The position numbers and the translations under genes are program-made. The notes beneath the pieces are model-generated. The model did no database searches. It worked only from the letters and a program-made list of their open reading frames with translations, and was not told the DNA's origin. This document shows, one piece after another, positions 19,062 through 28,969 of a stretch of 64,000 nucleotides of DNA. Source of the stretch: Limonium bicolor (lineage: Eukaryota; Streptophyta; Magnoliopsida; Caryophyllales; Plumbaginaceae); contig CM041783.1 of the NCBI GenBank assembly GCA_023374045.1, positions 122,203,503-122,267,502 of the forward strand. Reading direction: 5' to 3'. Numbering within the stretch: position 1 is the stretch's first letter; each line of letters starts with the position of its first letter.

Positions 19062-21352
19062 GCTGTGCACTCGGAACGGGAGGTATACTGAGTGTCTGCA
19101 ATGAGGCAGAAGCCGGCAAGAGCGGCACAATCCTCACCGGTACCTTTCCAGTGAATGGCGAGGATGCATCGATCTTGTTCGACTCTGGAGCCTCACACAC
19201 ATTCATTTCGCTATCATTTGCGAAGAGGCTGGGGTTAGACGGTGAAGAGATGCCAGACTTCGTGGTCACTCTCCCGTCAAAAGAGCGGATCAGGTGTACC
19301 CGCTACTACCGAGATGCTGTAGTTCGAATCAGGGGTGAAGAGTTTCCGATCGACTTGATAGAGTTCGACGGACTAGGCTTTGATGTGATTGTCGGGATGA
19401 ACTGGTTGGAGCGGTACAAGGGCAGAATCCTGTGTGCCGAGCATCGACTGCTTCTTCGGAGTCCATCTGGGGTTACCATATCTTACCGCCAGAGGCCCAG
19501 GGAGCCTTCGACTCAGATCATCACCGCCATGGCTATGTATCGTGAGTTACGACGAGGGAGTGATGTATACCTCTGCTATGTCCAGGACATAGAGAGAGAC
19601 CCTGAGTTTAGCCCAGATGTGCCGGTAGTGTCGGAGTTTCCTGATGTATTTCCTAAGGAACTGCCGGGCATGCCGCCAGCACGAGAGGTTGAGTTTGAGA
19701 TTGACTTAGTTCCGGGCACCGGACCCATTGCGAAAGCACCTTACCGTATGGCTCCAGCAGAAATGACAGAGCTCAAGGAGCAGCTGAGAGACCTACTCGA
19801 CAAGGGCTTTATCCGCCCTAGTGTTTCACCATGGGGAGCGCCGGTCCTCTTCGTGAAGAAGAAGGACGGTAGCCTCCGCCTGTGTATTGATTATCGGGAG
19901 CTGAATGCTGTTACGGTGAAGAACCGTTACCCTTTACCACGCATCGACGATCTATTTGATCAGCTGAGGGGAGCATCAGTATTCTCCAAGATAGACCTAC
20001 GTTCCGGATACCACCAGATTGCCATCCGTGACAGTGATATCGAAAAGACATCATTCAGAACTAGGTATGGGCATTATGAGTTCACAGTTATGCCGTTTGG
20101 CTTGTCAAATGCACCAGCAAAGTTCATGGATTTAATGAACCGTTTGTTCCAAGATCAGTTGGACAAATCAGTGGTAGTCTTCATCGATGACATACTTGTG
20201 TATTCGAAATCGAGAGGTGAGCATGAAAGCCACCTGAGAGATGTATTGCAAACATTGAGAAAGAATCAGTTGTATGCTAAATTTTCTAAGTGTGAATTTT
20301 GGTTGAACCAAGTATCATTTCTTGGACATGTGATTTCTGAGGCTGGGATCGCTGTTGATCCGGCGAAGATAGATGCAGTGCGCACCTGGCCTAGGCCGAA
20401 GATAGTTACCGATATCAGGAGCTTCCTCGGTCTGGCAGGTTACTATAGGAGGTTTGTGAAGAACTTCTCCAGTGTCTCGAAGCCGATGACTTCCTTGATG
20501 AAAAAGGATGCACCATTCGAGTGGACAGTCGACTGTGAGAGTTCTTTCGCGAGTCTCAAGGATGCTCTGACATCTGCACCGGTTCTGACATTACCAGACG
20601 GTCCAGATGGTTTTGAGGTCTATTACGACGCATCAGGCAGGGGTATGGGTTGTGTGTTGATGCAACATGGGAAGGTCGTAGCTTACGCCTCTCGACAGCT
20701 GAAGAAACATGAGGAGAACTACCCTACCCACGACTTAGAATTGGGTGCCATCATCTTCACATTGAAGATATGGCGACATCATTTGTATGGGGTAAGCGTG
20801 ACAATCTATTCCGACCATAAGAGTTTGAAATACTTGTTCACTCAGAAAGAGTTGAACATGAGGCAAAGGAGGTGGGTCGAGTTCTTAAATGATTATGACA
20901 TCAATTTACAGTATAAGGAGGGTAAGGCAAATGTGGTAGCTGACGCATTGAGTCGCCGAGCACACTCTCTCCATTCGCTAGTCTCTCATACTGGCTTGGT
21001 TGAAGAGGTGCGGAGTGCTCAGATGACGGATCAGTACATGATGGAGATTAGACAGAAGCTTATTGATGGCACATTCGAGGGTCAGAAGTACGACTTCAGA
21101 CTCCACGATGATGACCTGATTAGGCTTAATGGCCGACTGTGTATACCCAGGAGTAGCGCTGAGTTGAAGGAGCGCATATTGAGTGAATCCCATTGTTCTA
21201 CTACTTCGATTCACCCCGGAGCTTCAAAGATGTATAAGGGTATGAAAAGATATTTTTGGTGGACTGGAATGAAAAGAGATGTTAATGATTATGTGTTAAG
21301 GTGTCTCACTTGTCAGAAGGTCAAGTTCGAGCACCGACGGCCTGGTGGTATG
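19062..21352 (+). CDS. pol: Pol of element A, 5' part: protease, reverse transcriptase, RNase H, integrase zinc domain
   Basis: Makes cDNA from the element RNA. The frame is open from 19046, and the likely exon start is 19062 (phase 1). Numbering from the GTG at 19151: aspartic protease DSGA at 11-14; RT from about 195 to 395 with D282 (KIDLRSG) and FIDD at 344-347; RNase H with D493, E530, D555, D598; integrase HHCC zinc domain with H681, H688, C718, C721. All catalytic residues are present and there is no stop in this part. The order PR-RT-RH-IN is that of Ty3/gypsy. The frame is cut at 21352, right after the zinc domain (HRRPGG), by element E; the rest resumes at 27591. This copy cannot make one-piece integrase unless E is removed. 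Confidence 0.92.
21348..21352. repeat. Target-site duplication GTATG of element E
   Basis: GTATG at 21348-21352 recurs at 27591-27595, flanking E exactly. Confidence 0.92.
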
Positions 21353-22849
21353 TGCTAACAGAGAAATTGTTAGGATAAACTATATACAAAAGAATAAAAT
21401 AATAAACTAATCCTACAACTCTACTACGGGTAGCAAAATAAAACCCGGTCGGAGTATAGTGTAAATATATTACGACCGAGAGTATCGTACCCAAGGGACT
21501 TATAGAAAACTAGTCCTAATCCGGGCAAAAGCCTATTCTATAATAACAAGGGGGGAAAAGTAAATGTGACTCTAACTAAATAAATAAGTAAATAAACTAA
21601 CTTTGATTTGGGAAGGTTATCAATGCAAAAGATTCGTATGACCAATGATCAAAGGTGGCAAGTCTCAAAGAGGATTAGGTCTCGCAAAATGCATATGCCG
21701 GATGTGATGCCGGATCCTCGCTACCCGGCAGATTCATGGCCTTGAACGTGCCGGATAACTTATACCCGGCATGCCATCCGGCATCGTACATTTCGTAAAT
21801 AACATTTCCAGATTCGGTTATGACAAAAGGAACTCAACATTCATACTTGCATCGTGCATAGCTAATGCCGCGAATACAACAGAATAATGGGAAATAAGAG
21901 ATTAACCCTAAACCTTAAGTCTTGCTCCCGCTGAGGCGCAGAAGACAACGTTAAAGATTACCTAAATCCTAATCTGTCCTATTCTAGTCTTGTGAACATC
22001 AAATAGGATTTAGAGATAAGAGAATGAATAGCTACTTCATTCTACTTGTAAGAAGATTAGAACTCGGGTTAAGAAACTTGAAAATTCCATAAATGATCAT
22101 AAGAGTTTTACAAGGAAATCTTCCCTAACCAAAACTAACAAGGATTCTGCATCACCATCCACACAACTACAAGAAGAGAATACAAAGGGGAAAAGGAGAT
22201 GTTAATAGCCTTAACCCTGACAAGGTCTTCTTCTTCTCTTGCGTGGATGGATCTGCAAACGTTCCTTGGACACCAACAATGGAGTGGGGCGGAAACTGAG
22301 ACGTGAATGGAGTATATTATGGTGATCAAGTGTGTCAAATTGCTGCCTTCCTCGGCCTATTTATAGGCATTAATTGTGTCTTTGCCGGGCGTCGTGCCGG
22401 GTCCCCAATAGCCGGCACACGTGTTAAATGCGCCCAACTGCTAACGGTCGAAACCGTCGATGTCCGTGCGAAACAGTGCTTATGTCGGGTAGGAATTACC
22501 CGGCATCACACCCGGCAGCGGTTGGAAAACACGTGGATCACATGTGCTGTCGTATGGTCAATCGAGGCGATTTTACACTCATGCCGGATAGCGTTTACCC
22601 GGCATCACATCCGGCAAGGCTTCTTTCTGTTCTGTACTGCCGTGCAGAAACTACCCGGCATGGAGTCCGGCTTCAACTGAACTTTTGCCTAGAAAATCAT
22701 TCCTTGCACATAAAACTCATAAAAACATAAATCTGTACAAATAATATATTTTAACACATAATAAGCATAAATAACATAAATATAACTTTATTTAGATAAA
22801 TATAATACTAAATCTAGTGCATAAAATATGATAAGTCTGCGGCTTATCA
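21353..22849 (-). repeat. 3' LTR of element E
   Basis: 1497 bp, nearly identical to 26094-27590; differences were seen near 21624-21633 and at 22485. It contains several CCGGCAT/ATGCCGG inverted repeats (21695-21787, 22380-22425, 22482-22506, 22580-22675). The 125-residue frame at 22303-22680 crosses these repeats and is not judged a gene. Confidence 0.9.
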
Positions 22850-23911
22850 AGGCCCTACACTTACCTTTTGCTAGTCCTCGAGCAAAACAAGATTAGAACG
22901 GACTAATTACTTATGCACAAAACAGATAAATTCTAGAATGAAAATGTAGATAAATATTTCCAACTATATGACTCTAATTCATAAGTATCACTTAATCTAC
23001 CTTATCTTGTCAAAACATACTAATGGGTATAAAACAAGGAATTTCAAAATCAATCAAAAACTTTTGGGCTATTTTGCATAAGGGATTTTTGTAATCTCTC
23101 CTTTTTCCGGTTTCCATCATTCATCTCTATTTTTCAAGAGTTTCTGAATGTGGCCAAGACTCCCATCAATGGTTTTATGAATCAGCCCTATTTTGCAAGA
23201 GTTTCTGAATCAACCATTATTTTTTTTTTTGCATTGAAGAACGGGGAATTTAGGAGAAAAATAAAAGGAAAAACTCTCGTTTCTTGCTTTTATTCTGAGG
23301 CACTTTATGCAACCTCTAGGAATATATTGCTTTTCCTTTGAAAGAAGATTTTTTTTTCTTCTTTTTTTTCTTTTTCTTCTTCTTTCTTTTGCACAAAAAC
23401 CCTTTTTAAGATTTTCACCCAAAAGATTTTTCACAATTTGGAAAGAAAAAGAATAACACCCATAAGTACATAAAGGAAAGAATTAGGAGCAAGATCATGT
23501 ACTCATGTTAATAAAGAGAATCAAAAAGTTAAAAACAGGAATCTACAAGTCATTAGAAAGCTTACCTCTTGAGAGAACAAGCATTTATTCATTCCTAATC
23601 TTATCTCGATCAAAAACATGCAAAAGTTTAGTAAAACATTGATAAAACGCAAAACTTATGCATATTGCTAAAAAACTTATTTTTTAAGGGGGGTCCCTGC
23701 CCTACACTTGGCAGGAACACTGTCCCCAGTGTTCGAAAGAAAACGAATAAATTTTTTTTTTTTTTTTAAGAAACTTAAAATAACTAATATGAAAGCAATT
23801 TAAAAAAAACAAGAACATAAATTTAAAGGAGAAAAATTAAATTGGAAGAAAGGCTCCCCTGGTTGATAGCGAAGGCGTGAGGAGGAACCGCCCTACACTT
23901 AGCCTTTTAGG
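22850..23911 (-). other. Non-coding 3' region of element E
   Basis: On the minus strand this follows gag. It holds long pyrimidine/purine runs (23219-23232, 23346-23392, 23752-23768), two small hairpins (near 23695-23730), and three copies of CCCTACACTT (22853, 23700 and 23892, approximate), whose minus-strand form AAGTGTAGGG next to the LTR probably acts as the PPT. No pol is present. Confidence 0.6.
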
Positions 23912-25306
23912 CTATTTGGCATCATTTGAGATCCTTGGCAAGATAGTGACCGAATTCGCATGCTCCCGTGGATTGGTTTGAGTTTGGGATGGGAGCTGAC
24001 CTTGCTGTCTTGGTTGCGTCAGAAGTTGCTGTAACTGCAACTGCAACGATTTGTGCTCCTTACGAATGGTCGAGATCTCATTTTGAGTATCCTGGGTCTT
24101 GTTCATCAGGGCTGACATCATGTCACGAAGTTCAGCCATTTCAGCCTCGGATGATGATGCAGGGTGGGATGGTCTGAATTGTCTTGGACCTCCCTAGTAG
24201 CCGACTTGACTCTGAAAGTGTTGAGGGGGTTGGTTCCCCTGTTGCCATGGCTGCCGATACCCTTGGTTACTCACATAGTTGACTTCCTCAACATTCTGAA
24301 AGTTGGGCATGTCAGGGCTTGGAGCGTGTGGTCGTGCACTAACCACGTTCGCTTGTTGAGGAAGTTTGTTCATTGCTATTTGCTCCACCACTTTCTGTAG
24401 AGCGCTAACCTTCGTTGACGTCTGGGCATTACTCTCCAATAACTGCTCATGACTTTGCATCAATTTGTCGAGTTTGGAGTCGCCCTCTCCCACTTGAAAT
24501 AAACCAGTGGTACTGCCCCTGGTTCCACCAGTGGCCCAATCTCTAATCTCTTCGCAAAGAGATTCAACTCCACTAAGGAATTGATCTCCAGGCTTCTTTA
24601 ATATATCTGCACCAAGGGAGGAAAGGATCATGGTCTTGCATTGGTTGACCAATCCCTTGTAAAACAACTGAGATAGTTGTTCCTTGGTGAGGCCGTGGTG
24701 TGGACATGTGCGTAGCAACCCTTTGAATCTGTCCCAAGTCTCACAGATGTTCTCCGAGCTAGGTTGTCTGAAGTTGTAAATGTCGGCGATCATCTCCAGG
24801 GTGCGACTAGGGGGCATGAATTTGTCATAAAACTTGGTTGCCATGTCCTCCCAAGTGGTGATGGTACTGGGGGTTAGACTGTGGTACCACTTGCTGGCGT
24901 TCCCCGTAAGACTATGGGGGAAGAGAGCAAGTCTGGCGTATTGGAGGACATTGTTTGTGGAGGTTAGGCTGTTTGTATGCTGTAGAAATTTGGTGACGTG
25001 GAGCAAAGCATCGTCCGGATTCGTACCATCGAACAATCCTAACTCTTTTATGCATCTAATTTGATGATATGGCTTAAGTTTCTGCCATTCATCGTATTCG
25101 GTTTGAGGAAGGATAGGAAGGTCGATTGCTGGTTTCTGGCCTTGGTTAGAAGGTCGGTTTATGTTACGGACGGTAGGTGTTGCCATTGGTGTAGGATCTG
25201 CTTCTTGTAGGGTTTGTCGTTGCCTTAAATTTTGAAGCAGGGTTCTCTCGATCTCCGGATCAAAGTTGGCTAAATTTTCAGGAGTACTTGTTGACCGAAG
25301 AAGCAT
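23912..25306 (-). CDS. gag: Gag of element E with one in-frame UAG
   Basis: Particle-forming Gag of the Tat/Athila type. From ATG at 25306 it runs 370 residues to a TAG at 24194-24196, then continues open in the same frame for another 94 codons to 23912, giving about 464 residues in all. The Retrotrans_gag region (about residues 85-225) has the typical series LALFPHSLTGNASKWYHSL, FYDKFMPPSRT, NFRQPSSENICETWDRFKGLLRTCPHHG. The C-terminal part is Gln-rich and coiled-coil-like (LRDMMSALMNKTQDTQNEISTIRKEHKSL starts after the stop). There is no zinc knuckle and no protease. The stop may be a recent mutation of this copy or a read-through site; sequence alone does not decide. Confidence 0.85.
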
Positions 25307-25423
25307 TCACCTTTTAACTATATGAGGAGCAAGACATAACGTTATAATATTAATAAAAAAATAAATAAATAATATAATGACGTAATTAGACTTATGAAAA
25401 TACAAGAAGAAATAAATTTTTGG

Positions 25424-25967
25424 TTATGCCGGACGGTGTGCCGGGTGCGTTTTATCCGGCAGTGGACTTCCTCCACTAATGCCGGGTGTATACAAACCGG
25501 CATGTTGCCCGGCGTGACCAAAAATCGAACATAACTTAATTAAAAAAAACATTGAAGGTAGAAGATAATCAATATAGATGCAAGTGGACATCATTCCTAA
25601 CTGTCCCTCCTATTTACAATAATAATATTGCGAACATTTGAACATGCCGGGTGACGTGCCGGATACAACCTGTCCGGCATAGGACTTCCTCCGAAATGCC
25701 GTGTATAGAAAACCCGGCATAATACACGGCAAGTTCAAACTCGAAATTTAAATTAAAGAATCATAGTATAAGGACTTTTAGGAGAGAGAAATAACGAAAG
25801 GGAGTAAGCAAGAACAAATTTAAATTGCCAAGAACTCAATATTGTAAGAAATTTTGAAAAACTTTGAACATGCCGGACGCAATGCCGGGTAAAACGTATC
25901 CGGCATCAGACTTCCTCTGAATTTGCCGGGTGACAGACACCCGGCACTCCGCACGGCACATTCAAGT
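25424..25967 (-). repeat. Three ~220-bp repeats of CCGGCAT hairpins in the leader of E
   Basis: Units at about 25424-25535, 25644-25739 and 25868-25967 each hold ATGCCGG...CCGGCA arms, a shared GACTTCCTC core and a second inverted pair. Sequence between arms varies. They lie between the PBS and gag, where packaging signals usually sit. Confidence 0.75.
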
Positions 25968-26072
25968 CTGCAAAACTAAGTGCGAAAATAAATTAAAGAA
26001 TCAAGGAATCAAAGAATCAAAGAATAAAGAATAGGGCGTTTTACCGAATTTAGGACTTGGACTAATTCCAAG

Positions 26073-26090
26073 TCCCCGGCAACGGCGCCA
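26073..26090 (-). promoter_or_regulatory. Primer-binding site for tRNA-Asp, element E
   Basis: On the minus strand TGGCGCCGTTGCCGGGGA, complementary to the 3' end of plant tRNA-Asp including CCA, three bases from the LTR end. This primer is typical of Tat/Athila elements. Confidence 0.9.
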
Positions 26091-26093
26091 ATT

Positions 26094-27590
26094 TGCTAAC
26101 AGAGAAATTGTTAGGATAAACTATATACAAAAGAATAAAATAATAAACTAATCCTACAACTCTACTACGGGTAGCAAAATAAAACCCGGTCGGAGTATAG
26201 TGTAAATATATTACGACCGAGAGTATCGTACCCAAGGGACTTATAGAAAACTAGTCCTAATCCGGGCAAAAGCCTATTCTATAATAACAAGGGGGGAAAA
26301 GTAAATGTGACTCTAACTAAATAAATAAGTAAATAAACTAACTTTGATTTGGGAAGGTTATCAATATAAAAGGTTCGTATGACCAATGATCAAAGGTGGC
26401 AAGTCTCAAAGAGGATTAGGTCTCGCAAAATGCATATGCCGGATGTGATGCCGGATCCTCGCTACCCGGCAGATTCATGGCCTTGAACGTGCCGGATAAC
26501 TTATACCCGGCATGCCATCCGGCATCGTACATTTCGTAAATAACATTTCCAGATTCGGTTATGACAAAAGGAACTCAACATTCATACTTGCATCGTGCAT
26601 AGCTAATGCCGCGAATACAACAGAATAATGGGAAATAAGAGATTAACCCTAAACCTTAAGTCTTGCTCCCGCTGAGGCGCAGAAGACAACGTTAAAGATT
26701 ACCTAAATCCTAATCTGTCCTATTCTAGTCTTGTGAACATCAAATAGGATTTAGAGATAAGAGAATGAATAGCTACTTCATTCTACTTGTAAGAAGATTA
26801 GAACTCGGGTTAAGAAACTTGAAAATTCCATAAATGATCATAAGAGTTTTACAAGGAAATCTTCCCTAACCAAAACTAACAAGGATTCTGCATCACCATC
26901 CACACAACTACAAGAAGAGAATACAAAGGGGAAAAGGAGATGTTAATAGCCTTAACCCTGACAAGGTCTTCTTCTTCTCTTGCGTGGATGGATCTGCAAA
27001 CGTTCCTTGGACACCAACAATGGAGTGGGGCGGAAACTGAGACGTGAATGGAGTATATTATGGTGATCAAGTGTGTCAAATTGCTGCCTTCCTCGGCCTA
27101 TTTATAGGCATTAATTGTGTCTTTGCCGGGCGTCGTGCCGGGTCCCCAATAGCCGGCACACGTGTTAAATGCGCCCAACTGCTAACGGTCGAAACCGTCG
27201 ATGTCCGTGCGAAACAGTGCTTATGCCGGGTAGGAATTACCCGGCATCACACCCGGCAGCGGTTGGAAAACACGTGGATCACATGTGCTGTCGTATGGTC
27301 AATCGAGGCGATTTTACACTCATGCCGGATAGCGTTTACCCGGCATCACATCCGGCAAGGCTTCTTTCTGTTCTGTACTGCCGTGCAGAAACTACCCGGC
27401 ATGGAGTCCGGCTTCAACTGAACTTTTGCCTAGAAAATCATTCCTTGCACATAAAACTCATAAAAACATAAATCTGTACAAATAATATATTTTAACACAT
27501 AATAAGCATAAATAACATAAATATAACTTTATTTAGATAAATATAATACTAAATCTAGTGCATAAAATATGATAAGTCTGCGGCTTATCA
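26094..27590 (-). repeat. 5' LTR of element E
   Basis: 1497 bp, partner of 21353-22849. One of its hairpins (27223-27247) has a perfect 10-bp stem ATGCCGGGTA/TACCCGGCAT. Confidence 0.9.
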
Positions 27591-28412
27591 GTATGGTGCA
27601 GCCAATGCCAGTGCCGGAGTGGAAGTTCCATGACATATCTATGGACTTCGTGGTAGGGCTTCCGCCTACGAGGGGAGGTCTGAATATGATTTGGGTTGTG
27701 GTAGACCGACTGACCAAGGTGGCTCGATTCATTCCGATGAAGGACACCTGGAAAGTGGCAAGATTGGCAGAACTCTTTGATAAGGAAATTGTAAGACATC
27801 ATGGTGTACCGAAAACGATTGTATCTGACAGAGATACCAGATTCTTATCCAGATATTGGAAGTCTACACGAGAGGCATTGGGTATTGAACTAAAATTGAG
27901 TACAGCGTTTCACCCACAGACCGATGGTCAGAGTGAGCGCACCATTCAGACACTTGAGGATATGCTACGTGCATGTGCACTTGACTTTCAGACCAGTTGG
28001 ATTGATAAGTTACATCTGATCGAGTTTAGTTACAACAACAGTTATCATGCATCGATCAAGATGTCTCCCTTCCAGGCATTGTACGGTAGACCATGCCGCA
28101 CGCCATTATGCTGGGATGAGTCGAGTGAGACGGTCATTATAGGACCAGAGTATCTTGAGCAAGTTCAGACAGAAGTTCGCCAGATCCGGGCTAATATGAA
28201 AGCAGCTCAGGATAGACAGAAGTCGTACGCAGATGTGCGCCGACGCGACCTGGAGTTCGCCGTGGGCGATCAGGTATTTTTGAGAGTATCCCCCATGAAG
28301 GGAGTATTTACCTTTGGCCAGAAAGGCAAATTGAGCCCAAAATATGTGGGACCTTATGTTGTGACGGAGCGGATCGGCCCGGTAGCTTATAGACTTGATT
28401 TACCCGCCAGCT
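27591..28412 (+). CDS. pol: Pol of element A, continued: integrase catalytic core and C-terminal region
   Basis: Integrase inserts cDNA into the host genome. After the E insertion the frame resumes at GTATGGTGCAG. Catalytic D,D-35-E: D in SMDFVVG (27644-27646), D in IVSDRDTRF (27827-27829), E in GQSERTIQ (27935-27937), with 35 residues between the last two. Then the conserved YHASIKMSPFQALYGRPCRTP and the GPF/Y-like module KLSPKYVGPYVVTERIGPVAYRLDLP. Around 28411-28414 (CCAGCTGGGCAAGG) the frame is lost; the expected following segment (KVHDVFHVSQLKKY) is found in another frame, which points to loss of one base. Confidence 0.88.
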
Positions 28413-28695
28413 GGGCAAGGTACATGATGTATTTCATGTGTCCCAGTTGAAGAAGTATATGTCTCATCCGTCTCATGTGCTTCAGTCTGAAAGGCTAACC
28501 TTAGAGCCAACCATGCGATCAGTGGAGACTCCCGTACAGATTCTGGATACTAAGACTCGAGACACTCGCCATAAGTCCGTGCGACTGGTGAAGGTCCTCT
28601 GGTCTAACCAAGACGTCGAGGCCACTTGGGAGCTGAAAGATAAGAATGAAGTAAGTACCCGTCATTGTTTACTTCTTAGTGTTTTGTATGTATAG
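28413..28695 (+). CDS. Frameshifted C-terminal tail of pol with chromodomain-like segment
   Basis: The frame read from 28438 gives SQLKKYMSHPSHVLQ, then ETPVQILDTKTRDTRHKSVRLVKVLWSNQDVEATWELKDKNE, the usual linker and chromodomain-like end of Tekay/Del integrases, which may bind marked histones to steer integration. It is one base out of frame with the integrase upstream. A strong donor-like GTAAGT follows KNE at 28651, so the final residues may be replaced by splicing. Confidence 0.7.
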
Positions 28696-28932
28696 GGGTA
28701 CGGGGTGTACCCTCTATTAAGGGGGTAGAGCCGTTTTCGGTTATGGTTGTGTGCGACATGTATACATGTATACATTTCTATGTTTGTTACAGACCACTGA
28801 GTCTGAATGATGTTGTGATGTTTTATTGTTTGGACCAGGTGTCCGATATGATGTAAAGATGTTGTTAATGTGATATAGAAGTGTTGTTGATATGTGTTCT
28901 CATGTTCTAATACTTAGGTTATGTGGAAGTAT
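28696..28932 (+). other. 3' untranslated region of element A
   Basis: No gene is seen between the pol tail and the hairpin/PPT. It includes an internal PPT-like AAGGGGGTAGAG (28719-28730) and TG-rich sequence. Confidence 0.55.
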
Positions 28933-28969
28933 GAACTTTGGGGACAAAGTTCTTTTAAGGGGGGTAGAT
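28933..28969 (+). promoter_or_regulatory. Polypurine tract with upstream hairpin, element A
   Basis: GAACTTTG (28933-28940) and CAAAGTTC (28945-28952) pair around GGGA; AAGGGGGGTAGA (28957-28968) is the PPT, directly before the LTR. Confidence 0.8.

Larger units (their letters stand above)
21353..27590 (-). mobile_element. TR-GAG-type element E (Tat/Athila-like, gag only, minus strand)
   Basis: 6238 bp with two 1497-bp LTRs (21353-22849 and 26094-27590) differing at only a few positions by eye, a tRNA-Asp PBS, one gag frame, no pol, and a perfect TSD GTATG. The build matches terminal-repeat retrotransposons with GAG domain (TR-GAG), which depend on another element's pol. It is the youngest-looking insertion in the window. 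On the minus strand LTRs run TGATAAGCC...GTTAGCA. Confidence 0.9.

Noticed and set aside
22303..22680. 125-codon frame in the LTR of E, duplicated at 27044-27421
   Set aside because: Present twice only because the LTR is. It crosses CCGGCAT inverted repeats, lies antisense to the element and has no known motif.
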